NCBI GenBank assembly: GCA_964023205.1
Contig: OZ026840.1
Coordinates: forward strand, 31,474,199-31,538,198
Length of the DNA stretch: 64,000 nt
Source: Lutraria lutraria
Taxonomy: Eukaryota; Mollusca; Bivalvia; Venerida; Mactridae
Reading direction: 5' to 3'
A program made the position numbers and the translations under genes. This document shows positions 11,521 through 21,519 of the stretch, piece by piece (position 1 is the stretch's first letter; every line of letters starts with the position of its first letter). Under the pieces are notes generated by a model that ran no database searches, was not told the origin of the DNA, and worked only from the letters and a program-made list of their open reading frames with translations.

Positions 11521-12370
11521 ACTATCATCATCATATGGTTTTCATAATTTCATACGCCGCATTTTGTTTCTTTATGCCATACGCAACATCTTACATGTTT
11601 ATTATTTGTTCTATCATCATCATACTGTTAAGATGTTTTCAAAATTTCATACCCCGCATTTTGTTTCATTATTTCATATGCAACATCTTACATGTTTATT
11701 ATTTGTTCTATCATCATCATAGTGTTTTCAAATTTCATACACCACATCTTGTTTCTTTATTTCATACGCAACATCTTACATGTTTATTATTTGTTCTATC
11801 ATCATCATACTGTTTTCATAATTTCATACACCACATCTTTTATTCTTTATTTCATACGCAACATCTTACATGTTTATTATTTGTTCTATCATCATCATAC
11901 TGTTTTCACAATTTCATACACCACATTTTGTTTCTTTTTTCATACGCAACATCTTTATGTCTTTTTTTACTATGTTCTATCATCATCATACTGTTTTCAC
12001 AATTTCATACACCACATTTTGTTTCTTTTTTCATACGCAAAATCCTAATGTCTTTTTTTTACTATGTCCTATCATCTTCATACTGTTAAAATGTTATCAA
12101 AATTGCATGTACACCACATTTTGTTTCTTTCTTCATACGCAACATCTTACATGTTTTTTTTCCTATGCTCTATCATCTTCTTACTGTTAAAATGTTCGCA
12201 TAATTTCATACGCAACATTTTGTTTCTTTATTTCATACGAAACATATTGTATGATTTTCTGCTATACAATATCATTATCATACTGTAAAAATTTATTTTT
12301 TCCTTGTTTCATATGCAACATCTTTTATGACTTAAACTATGTTCTGCCAACATCAATCTGTTAAAACTTT
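11518..12370 (+). repeat. 88-100-bp tandem repeat at LINE 3' end
   Basis: About nine units, each with CTATCATCATCATACTGTT, a (C)ATAATTTCATACRCC block, TTTCTTTATTTCATACGCAA and ATCTTACATGTTTATTAT. Unit starts are near 11521, 11609, 11705, 11794, 11884, 11973, 12064, 12166, 12267. Spacing is about 88-90 bp early and about 100 bp late, and divergence rises toward the 3' end. The first unit begins at the ORF2 stop codon, so the array is the 3' UTR or has replaced it. Several apparent frames here are translations of the repeat. Confidence 0.85.
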
Positions 12371-13400
12371 GAACACTTGTATACACTGTAAAATTATCAA
12401 AATTATTGTAACATAACTATGTTCTGGGCTGGTGGCCTAAACCATTAATAAACATATAGTAATAGAGTCAAATTTGATATGTTTAAATTACCTCCCTTTG
12501 AAATAAAATAAGAGCATATTTACTGTTGCATTTTTATAGTAAACTGTTTGCTTAAACTGTTAATTTCTTGAACGAACTGTGTCGGCTGTAGTCCACTGCA
12601 GCATATCATACCACTAATTTTATCAATGCACGGGACCTTTAGGTGAATACACAATCAACTAAAATTGCGTCAATGGAAATCTTTTATTATAAAACCCAAT
12701 CATTATTTTCATATACTCAATATATTGATTAAGTGTTTCCTGTATTACTCAATCATTAAATAAAGTCTTACCTTGAATCCATTAATGTCACATACTGTTT
12801 GATGTTGGTTTGTCTCGAATTTGAGTTAAAATGTGTTGGTAGTTTATCACCGTGAATGATTCTCCCAAATCTCCCAAACATAAATTTATGTTTGAAGTGT
12901 CTTGTTCTTATGTCCACATTACCTGTAATCACATAATGATGAACTGTTTAATTAATACTGATAATCTAAGTGAATAAAATCACCCTGTATCACCATAAAC
13001 AGTTTGTACGTTTACAAACCTTTTACGAAAACTCAGTTCAAAACTCGGCGGATATTCAAACTCAGAATGAGTTTTCTTTGCCGGGATAAGATTTCAAGCG
13101 CGTTTATTTGATATGTAAGCAGTCCATCGACTCAATGCTTATACGTTTCAAGCAAATAGTTATCAACATCCTTTTTTATGAAACATACATCACTGTGTCC
13201 AAGCTTTAATTAAATTAATGTTAAACTTTATTAAGGAACTTTATCAACCAAGCCAAGCCATGCAGCATCATAAATATATGGTTACAACATATCTGTGAAT
13301 ATATCAAGTCAATCATTAAATAGTTGTAGAATTTCTTATCGTACTTATGTGATGGTCATGTTAGTTGTAACAAAGTTACAATTCACCGTATATTCTAAAA
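12371..13400. other. Non-coding stretch; diverged dispersed repeat
   Basis: No gene seen. 12750-12990 is related to about 5850-6110. The remainder is unassigned AT-rich sequence. Confidence 0.4.
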
Positions 13401-14550
13401 ACAAGAGGGCCAAGATCAGGCCCTATATCGCTCACATGACAATCACTGTTCACTCATTAAAACATTGTTTTGAACCGGTGACCTAGTTTTGACCCCAGAT
13501 GACCCATGTTAGAACTTGTCCTACATATAAATAAGACAAACATTCTGACAAAATTTGGTGAAGATCCAATCAAAACCATGAAAACTACAGCATAGACAAG
13601 GTTTTCCTAAGATTTGACCTCGTGACCTAGTTTTTGACCCCAGACGACCTATGTTCGAATTAGTCTTACATATCATTAAGACAAGCATTCTGACTAGGTT
13701 TGGTGAAGATACGATCAAAATTTGACATCTACAGTGTTAATAAGGTTTTCCTAAGATTTGACCTTGTGACCTGGTTTTTGACCCTAGGTGACCCATATTT
13801 GAACTTGTTCTTAATATCATTAAGACAAACAATCTGACAATACAATCCAATTAAAACCATGACATTTAGAGCTTTTACAAGATTTTTACTTAAGATTTGA
13901 CCTGGTGACCAAGTTTTTGACCCCGGCTGACCCATGTTCAACCTTGACCACATATCATTGAGGCAAACATTCTGACAAGGTTTGGTGAAGATCCAATTAA
14001 AACTGTGACATCTACAGTGTTAACAAAGTTTTCCTAAGATTTGACCTGGTGACCTAGTTATTGACCCCAGATGACCCATATTTATCCTTGACCGTTATAT
14101 CATTAAAACAAACGATTTGACAAAGTTTGGTGAAGATCAAATAATAACTGTGAAATCTACAGTGTTAACATGGTTTTTCATAAGATTTGACCTAGCGACC
14201 TAGTTTTTGACCCAAGATGACCCGTGTTCAACTCGTCCAAGATATTATGAAGACAAACATTCTGACAAGGTTTCATGATCATCCAATCAAAACAGTGACT
14301 TCTAGAGTGTTCACAAGGTTTTCCTTTATTTTGCCCTGGTGACCTAGTTTTTTACCCAAAATGGCCCAATATCGAACTCGTCCGAGATTCTGTTGATATT
14401 AACGTTCTGACCCAGTTTTGCTAAAATTGAGCTAAAAATGGGGCCCCTAGTGTGGTCACAACATAAAGTTTGACGACGCACACCGCACGACGCACGACGC
14501 CGGACGGAGAGTGATCCTAATAGCTCACTTTGTGACTTTGTGAACTAAAA
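13401..14550 (-). mobile_element. Helentron-like non-autonomous element, GGGCC-hairpin family, copy 1
   Basis: Plus-strand head: ACAAGAGGGCC, then a hairpin (degraded here, AGGGCCAAGATCAGGCCCT), then ATATCGCTCACATG. The body is about seven or eight diverged ~140-150-bp monomers, each with GACCTAGTTTTTGACCC, GATGACCCATGTT, CATTAAGACAAACATTCTGA, TTTGGTGAAGATCC and TTTTCCTAAGATTTGACC. The tail has ACGACGCACGACGCCGGAC, then CTCACTTTGTGACTTTGTGAACTAAAAA. Read on the minus strand it has a terminal inverted segment and a 3'-side hairpin, the Helitron2/Helentron plan; tandem cores are typical of HINE/pearl elements in bivalves. The assignment is inference, the repeat family is certain. Confidence 0.75.
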
Positions 14551-14554
14551 AATC

Positions 14555-14745
14555 ACAGATTTTAAGCCCTTTTTCAACAGTAAGAGTCATATTAGGCGGA
14601 CATATTTCACCTAACCATCGTTCCTGGGAAAACCCAGTACTAGACTCTCATTCTCCGTAAGCAACTGCTACTTTCTCACATAAAGAGACATGGTCGATAG
14701 CTGGGCTCGAACCCTCGACCCTCTATCAGTGACATATTATTACTG
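14555..14745 (-). mobile_element. tRNA-derived SINE, minus strand
   Basis: The reverse complement contains the B-box-like GGGTTCGAGCCCAGCTATC (GGGTCGAGGGTTCGAGCC region at about 14703-14730), GACCATGTCTCTTTATGTG, TTGCTTACGGAGAATG, and a body ending CCTAATATGACTCTTACTGTTG plus A-rich tail. The tRNA 5' end (A box) is missing or degraded. It is the same family as 29361-29525 and 50704-50924. Confidence 0.75.
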
Positions 14746-16435
14746 AACATTTTCTGTTTTCAGGTAGGACTGAACTTACAAACTTTTAGAACATTTTACC
14801 AGCAAACCACAATATTTCCTAAGGTATTTTTTATGTTCAGTCAAATAATGATATAGGTACTCATCAATATTTATATGGAGAAAAGATTAATTCTTGCAAC
14901 AACGTCAAAATAAGCAGAAACAACAATGTTTATACACCACCACAACAACATACCTTAGCCCATTATGTTTTCAAAAGCATTTCAGTTAAACACTAACGGG
15001 TCCCATTGTTACAAAATACAATGCTTCACATAATGGAACACTATGTTGAACTGTGTTTTATCTGATATAAAAACCACGTGCATATCTCCATACCTTTATG
15101 ATATACATGTAAAAAATTATTTTTTGTCGCATGAATTAAAGCTTAATTATTACAATATATTACAAAATAACAAATTTACCAGTCTATAAATTGTCGTCAC
15201 ATTCCATATTGACCATGTCTTGGAACAAATTCTCATCAGAAACATTCTGTTTTTTAGACAATGAAAGCTTCTTGTCTATTCCTCGTATAAAAGAGCAAAT
15301 TTTATGAGTCACATGACCACATTTTAGTAAAATCTTACACATTGTCTGTTCTACACAATAGTGTTACTGACCAAGTGTCTCTTCATGGATTATAAAATGG
15401 ATACACAAGAAACATGTGTGAACAGATTAAATGTACCAAGGGCGGTACAAGGTTGTATTTGGAAGAGGCATACATCTACCTGTTAATTATAGCTGGGGTT
15501 GAAAACAGTTTTCATCATTTCATTAAGTACAGGGACGAACCAACAGACGTTCTAGAGGATCATTCAGCGACTATTTTACTTTAAATGTTCTTTTGTCCAT
15601 GAAGACTGCCATGGATTTATTCCATTAAGTTTTCCAGATTTTAGAAAAAAAATTGGACAATGGCTCCACCCCTTCAAAATATGCGTGTATTGAACACTTT
15701 AGACATGATAGAATAAATACATGGTTAAAATTTTGATTGTTATTTCAAGAACATTAATAATTAGACGTTTCATTAAGAAAGAAAGCACAATAAGTTTATC
15801 TTAAACATTAGATACCGTATGTATTTAATTATATGTACTTGTAATGTGTACCAGTTATGTACAGTAGCAGTGATGGAAGATGAACATCCAATTAAAATAA
15901 AGGAAATTTAACATTAGTGATAACATTGTATTGGTTTTAATTCAGTTTTGTTAAAATGTTGAAATATCAACTCATTTCATGACATGTAAAGGGTTCAGCG
16001 CAACAGTGTCGTAACTCATGTTGAAATATGAACAAGTTACGACAGTGTTGCGCTGAGCCCTCGATGTGCTATCTATGATTACTCCTGTTAATAAAAAGCT
16101 TTGATATAGGTAACACATGCATTTAGTTCATGTCATCAAAATATAAGAACACGAAATATCATTAAGAAAGTGCATTTTACAGACATGTTAAGGGTGTTAA
16201 TTCATTCATTGATCAAAAGCACATGAAGTGGCGACATTAAGTTGAGTAATAAATGCTATCAATGAAGGTACCATAAACATACGAGCGTATAACATAATCA
16301 GTAGTGAGAACAGCATAGTACTTAAATACTCAGTTATACCATACAGTTCTCAAAGGGTCAATCTGTCAACATATAAATCAGAATGAAGGATGAAAGAAAA
16401 TGACCGAACCTTTAACACATTCTTAACAAATTCGT
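14746..16435. other. AT-rich non-coding stretch
   Basis: No frame with family resemblance. It holds one strong hairpin (15990-16061, listed separately). Nothing else recognised. Confidence 0.4.
15990..16061. repeat. Inverted repeat with 27-bp arms
   Basis: AGGGTTCAGCGCAACAGTGT at the left and its inverse (one or two mismatches) ending GCGCTGAGCCCT at the right, with a ~17-base loop. The arms are more GC-rich than the surroundings. It could be a tiny MITE. Confidence 0.8.
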
Positions 16436-16525
16436 GAGAGGTGCTCAGGGTTCGAACGTACGATCTCCAGGTTCGTATGGCAAGCGCCCACACCATTAAG
16501 TTCAGTGGTCGGGTCTTGTACCAAT
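16436..16525 (-). mobile_element. Degraded tRNA-like SINE head, minus strand
   Basis: The reverse complement reads a tRNA-like order: GACCACTGAACTTAATGGTG (A-box region), GCGCTTGCCATACGAACC, then CGTTCGAACCCTGAGC (B-box region). It resembles heads derived from Val/Arg-type tRNA. No full cloverleaf. Likely a different SINE family from 29361. Confidence 0.4.
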
Positions 16526-16799
16526 ATCTAGGCGATTTGTTAAATAATATCTCCACATTTGTAATAATCTGTTACATGACAATTGGGGATGATTGAAGCT
16601 TGATTTAGCAATTTATACCAAATTCAATACAAAAATATAAATCAACCTTTCTTGTTTTGGTCACCACTTCAGTTTGATTATCTGATTTTGCTTGTGCGAT
16701 TATTTAATAATAAATCATAAGCAATAGTTGCTGAAGAAAACACGTTTAATAATGTTGTATGATGATTTTATAACCACTGAATGCAGCAATTTTATTATG

Positions 16800-16978
16800 T
16801 ACAGTACAACCTCGCCAGAGAGGCCCTCTCTTGAGCAACAGCCTCCCTTCAACAACAGCACGATTTTTTCCACTCAACGATTTAACTATCAATTTAACCT
16901 CTCTAGAGCAACAACCTCTTAACAATAACATAATTTTGCTTCTCTCAAAGGGTGTTGCTTTCGAGAGGTTGCACTGAA
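16800..16978. mobile_element. MITE, TIR CAGTRCAACCTC, copy 1
   Basis: Termini are TACAGTACAACCTCGCCAGA and the inverse TTTCGAGAGGTTGCACTG. Related copies: 32942-33141 (inverted orientation), 38503-38678, and a truncated one at 63164-63258. TACAGT...ACTGTA ends would fit a Tc1/mariner-like MITE with TA target. An apparent minus-strand frame here is only the MITE read in translation. Confidence 0.8.
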
Positions 16979-17698
16979 TATTGTTCGATGCTTTCACTAA
17001 ATGATTCATATAACTAATTTGGTCGACAGTTAATCAATATTCGTATATCTATCTGTTGTTTAACGGCCCATTCGACAGCTATGGTCATCTCAGTGCCTTC
17101 GCCAGAGAAAGGGGAGAGAAGATACAGGAAAACCAGGCATTTGTTTCCCTACCCGTATTTCAAATAGTTTTTCCTGGTTCTTTATCGTGCCCGGTGTAAA
17201 GCATTGATACACACCTCATCATTTTTCCTGTCATTTTCTAGACACAGTATTGACTCGGTGGTTGAGATGGTGACACTAAAAAGGCGTCCATGATAAATTC
17301 TTATGGCGGAACCAAGAATCGCACCCATGACCTGTCGTTACCACTCGATTGCAATTCTTAAAATTTCCATCGTTTAAGTGTACATCTACTTGACGATTTA
17401 AGGCTCAACAGATTACTTAGAGTAAAAAACGTCTCGAGTTCACTCATTAAGATCACACGTTCTTATTTTGAACTTTCATGTAATAGTTAAAATCATGCAT
17501 TCTAAAGACAAGTTTTTTAGCTGGATATTTAGATAAAAGTCAGATAAAAACCTTTTTTTCTGTATTTTTTTTCAATGAAATCTTAATTCAACTTCGACTG
17601 AAGATTCTTCAGATATGAACAGTGATCATCAGTTTTTGTAAAGAGCAAGTATCTCTTGGATCAAATACAGACAGCTCTGGGTTTACTATTACTCATAA
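16979..17698. other. Non-coding, possible old dispersed repeat
   Basis: No gene recognised. 17040-17360 has a higher GC content and phrases such as CGGCCCATTCGACAGCTATG and GGAACCAAGAATCGCACCC that look like a decayed SINE or other repeat, but no clear boxes or ends. Confidence 0.3.
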
Positions 17699-17699
17699 A

Positions 17700-19360
17700 T
17701 ACAGTTATCTGTGAACAAAAGTCACTTTAGTATATATGACTTCTCTTCCCTATTAACAGGTCTAAATATGCACCTTTGTTCACAGGTCCGACAGTTGACC
17801 TTTGTTCACAGGTCCGACAGTTGACCTTTGTTCACAGGTCCGACAGTTGACCTTTGTTCACAGGTCCGACAGTTGACCTTATTTCACAGGTCTGACGGTT
17901 ATGTTTTGTTCACAGGTGTAACTGTTATGTTTTGTTCACGGTCCTGACTGTAATGTTTTGTTCACATTTCTGACTGTTATATTTTGTTCACATTTCTGAC
18001 TGTTATATTTTGTTCACGGTCCTGACTGTTATATTTTGTTCACATTTCTGACTGTTATATTTTGTTCACGGTCCTGACTGTTATATTTTGTTCACATTTC
18101 TGACTGTTATATTTTGTTCACGGTCCTGACTGTAATGTTTTGTTCACATTTCTGACTGTTATATTTTGTTCACATTTCTGACTGTTATATTTTGTTCACA
18201 TTTCTGACTGTTATATTTTGTTCACATGTCTGACTGTTATATTTTGTTCACATGTCTGACTGTTATATTTTGTTCACATTTCTGACTGTTATATTTTGTT
18301 CACGGTCCTGACTGTTATGTTTTGTTCACATTTCTGACTGTTATATTTTGTTCACGGTCCTGACTGTAATGTTTTGTTCACATTTCTGACTGTTATATTT
18401 TGTTCACGGTCCTGACTGTAATGTTTTGTTCACATTTCTGACTGTTATATTTTGTTCACGGTCCTGACTGTAATGTTTTGTTCACATTTCTGACTGTTAT
18501 ATTTTGTTCACATTTCTGACTGTTATATTTTGTTCACATTTCTGACTGTTATATTTTGTTCACATTTCTGACTGTTATATTTTGTTCACGGTCCTGACTG
18601 TTATGTTTTGTTCACATTTCTGACTGTTATATTTTGTTCACGGTCCTGACTGTTATGTTTTGTTCACATTTCTGACTGTTATGTTTTGTTCACATTTCTG
18701 ACTGTTATATTTTGTTCACATTTCTGACTGTTATATTTTGTTCACATTTCTGACTGTTATATTTTGTTCACGGTCCTGACTGTTATGTTTTGTTCACATT
18801 TCTGACTGTTATATTTTGGTCACATTTCTGACTGTTATATTTTGGTCACATGTCTGACTGTTGGCCTTTGTTATCAAGACCGACTGTTGACCTTCCTTCA
18901 CAGGTCAAACTGTTGACCTTTGTTTACAAGTCTGTTGAGTTTTTTTCAATGGTCTGACTGGTGTCCTTTGTTTACAGGTCTGACTGTTGTCCTTTGTTCA
19001 CAGGTCTGACTGTTGTCCTTTGTTTACAGGTCTGACTGTTGTCCTTTGTTCACAGGTCTGACTGTTGTCCTTTGTTTACAGGTCTGACTGGTGTCCTTTG
19101 TTTACAGGTCTGACTGTTGTCCTTTGTTCACAGGTCTGACTGGTGTCCTTTGTTTACAGGTCTGACTGGTGTCCTTTGTTCACAGGTCTGACTGGTGTCC
19201 TTTGTTTACAGATCTGACTGGTGTCCTTTGTTTACAGGTCTGACTGTTGTCCTTTGTTTACAGGCCTGACTGGTGTCCTTTGTTTACAGGTCTGACTGTT
19301 GTCAAGTCTGTTGAGTTTTTTCAATGGTCTGACTGGTGTCCTTTCCTTACAGGTCTGATT
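17700..19360. repeat. 26-bp satellite (~60 units) grown from a MITE end
   Basis: From about 17756 the unit GTTCACAGGTCCGACAGTTG ACCTTT (26 bp) repeats about 60 times. There are three blocks: an early CAGGTCCGACAGTTGACC type; a long central block mixing CATTTCTGACTGTTATATTT and CGGTCCTGACTGTAATGTTT types, partly alternating; and a late CAGGTCTGACTGTTGTCC type. A longer segment containing AGTCTGTTGAGTTTTTT recurs near 18930 and 19303. The right-hand unit matches the terminus of the MITE at 39036-39212 (TTTGTTCACAGGTYTGACTG). Just upstream, 17700-17726 reads TACAGTTATCTGTGAACAAA, a degraded opposite MITE end. Confidence 0.93.
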
Positions 19361-19519
19361 TTACCCATAAGCGAACTTATGAGCTGAGCCATTGTGGCCA
19401 TACACATTGTGATTCTGATTGGTTAAGAGCTGTGGATGCTAGAGTGTACATAAACTAAATGTGGCCAGACACGGGACATTCATCTATCCTAAAAGCTCAC
19501 CTGATCAATCAGGTGAACT

Positions 19520-20262
19520 AACAAGAGGGCCATGATGGCCCTATATCGCTCACCAGATAAAAAGAATTTTAGAGAAAATTATCATGAGCCTTTGTAAAAT
19601 CAAGTGACCCTGGGGTGGGGCTTATTTTGATCCAAAGGCAATAATTTGAAAAAAACTTTGGTGATGTCCACCAGACAATGCTACATACAAGACAAGAAGA
19701 TTTATTTTCCCTATATAAGCCTATATAAATCATGTGAACCCCGGGGTGGGACTAATTTTCACCATGGGGCCATACTTTTAACAGACTTGGTAGAGGTCCG
19801 CTAGACAATGCTACATATCAAATATCTTAGCTCTAGGTGTTGTGGTTTCGGACAAGAAGATTTTTAAATTTTCCTACATAGATTAGAGGAAACCCCAGGA
19901 CAGGGCCAATTTTAACCCCAGGGAAATAATTTGAAACAAATTTGTTAGAGGTCCACTAGATAATGCTACATACCAAATATCTAAGCACTAGGCCCTGTGG
20001 TTTTGGACAAGAAGATTTTAAAAGTTTTCCTATTGGTTGCCATGGCAACCAGAGTTTTTAATGAAATTGAAAAACTTTGATAGCGCTTCATGCATAGAAC
20101 ATCCATGTAAAGTTTCGTTGAAATTGGCCAACTAGTTCAGAAGAAGATGGTGTTTAAACCAATTGTTGACGTACGCATGCACATACACACACACACGGAC
20201 GACAGACATCACGCGATCACAATAGCATACCATAAGCACCTTGTGCTCTGGTGAGCTAAAAA
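19520..20262 (-). mobile_element. Helentron-like element, GGGCC-hairpin family 2
   Basis: Plus-strand head ACAAGAGGGCCATGATGGCC with a perfect AGGGCCAT/ATGGCCCT palindrome, then ATATCGCTCACCAG; the tail is TTGTGCTCTGGTGAGCTAAAAA. CGCTCACCAG and CTGGTGAGC are inverted partners. The body has two or three diverged units with CCACTAGACAATGCTACATA and CCAAATATCTAAGC. It shares its head with the 13401 family but has a different body. Fragments lie at 52320-52480 and 63850-64000. A separate palindrome, CTCACCTGATCAATCAGGTG, sits directly upstream at about 19497-19516. Confidence 0.75.
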
Positions 20263-21519
20263 TGAATAAAATATGCATATTTTACGAAGGGGACGTTCTA
20301 AGTTTTGTTACATGTATATACAGGCAAAAAAGTATTCTACACAGAGCAGTTTTGATAAAAAGATAATTTTATACTACAATTTTATTAGTTATTGTCGTCT
20401 TAGATTTTGGATCAAGCAATTTTAGGCAACAATAAATTAATCTGCCCAGGCTATTTAGTGATACAGATATAAATAAGATCCTGGATTTACAATGCATGGC
20501 CATGGGTGTTACTGTCTGTGGCATGCGTTGTTTGTATAATGATGCTTTCTTTGGCAATTCAGGGTTAAAGTTATAAAAGGAAGTTATGATTTACAGACAG
20601 TGTGAGAGTGCGTTTACACTGTATGTCAGTTTTACTAGAACATTATTAAAAGGGCCTGTCATCAAGAGTGTCTCTCTCAGTCCTGCCTGTATATCATCTG
20701 CTAATTGAGCTATCCAGTCACTATGGCCCTAAATACAATTTGGATATAGTTTGGATTGATATAGCTGGGCCATTTCATGTTTAATTCAGTGCTCCTGTAA
20801 TGGGTGGGCCAGAGTTCACTCCCTTTCTCAGTCCAAACTGTTGTGTGCTATAATTATTTAGGAGAGTCATCATGTGTTACATTTAATTTTTCAATTAAAG
20901 AGTGTAAAGAAAATTTGCTCCGCTTTTTCATACTATATTAAGACACCGGACCCTACTACGATTTTAATGAAATTTTACATGCGTCATACTGCATCAATTT
21001 AGTGTCGTTTTACCATAGTATCATGACATTATTTTTACACGCACACCCTTACCAAGGACATTATAAATACCGAAGTAAACAAACAAATTTAAATGCCGAG
21101 TTTTCCCATTTTGATTAAGTTCAGCTGGGATAGCAGACTCCATGGACCTCTTGATTTCAAAATACATATACCAGTATATTTATTTGGGACAGTGACACGT
21201 ACAATACTGCATGGTCCCTGGGACCTACCAGCCAATAAATGTCCAGCGGGTGCCTACCTGGATTTATGGCCCTAGGTTTATTTCTAATTCTCTATATATA
21301 ATGAGTAGAGTATGAAATATAATATATTACACCCTATACTGAATGTCCTAGGGTTCATGACATTGTATTAATTGCTAATCCAGAAAAATTACAGAAATAA
21401 AATAAGTACAGACAGCACTTTTACTATGATATTTTTAAAAGGACAGAGAGAAATAAATAAGATAAAGGTACTAATTATATCTGTATACCGTTTTTACTAT
21501 TGACACACATACAAAAGTA
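20263..21519. other. Non-coding; includes dispersed repeat shared with 56.9-57.5 kb
   Basis: 20400-20890 is related to 56870-57480: shared blocks include AATTAATCYGCCC near the start, TTTACAATGCA, TTTACAGGGTTGAAGTT-like text, and at the end AGCTGGGCCATTT, CTCCTGTAATGGGT, GGCCAGAGTTCACTCCC and TAGTGTGCTAT-like text. One part is tRNA-like (TCTGCTAATTGAGC). No coding content. Confidence 0.6.

Larger units (their letters stand above)
7020..12420 (+). mobile_element. Non-LTR retrotransposon (LINE), near full length, decayed
   Basis: Order: putative 5' UTR (about 7020-7343), ORF1 (7344-8057), ORF2 (8064-11520), tandem-repeat 3' tail (to about 12370). ORF2 has an apurinic-like endonuclease and an RT and no visible RNase H. 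ORF1 is coiled-coil plus an RRM-like region, as in L1-type ORF1 proteins. The clade is not assigned. Two frameshifts, a Ser in place of the catalytic Asp of the SDH motif, and absence of an ORF2 ATG argue the copy is dead. Exact 5' and 3' ends and target duplication were not found. Confidence 0.85.

Noticed and set aside
11517..12288. Overlapping open frames of 74-190 codons, Phe/His/Ile-rich
   Set aside because: They are translations of the 88-100-bp tandem repeat.
13521..13953. Minus-strand frames reading SSPNLVRM and GSKTRSRGQILGK, seen also near 22533, 36069 and 47057
   Set aside because: The similar proteins come from the same non-coding monomer of the GGGCC-hairpin element; frames are short, shift between copies and have no family resemblance.
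16746..17009. Minus-strand frame similar to ones at 38491 and 62965 (CNLSKATPF, LLLRGC)
   Set aside because: They are the same MITE read in translation.
17040..17360. Possible SINE
   Set aside because: No convincing A/B boxes, tail or target duplication; left as unassigned.
17756..19360. Regularly repeated short units, CRISPR-like at first sight
   Set aside because: Units are directly head to tail with no unique spacers, in a eukaryotic context.
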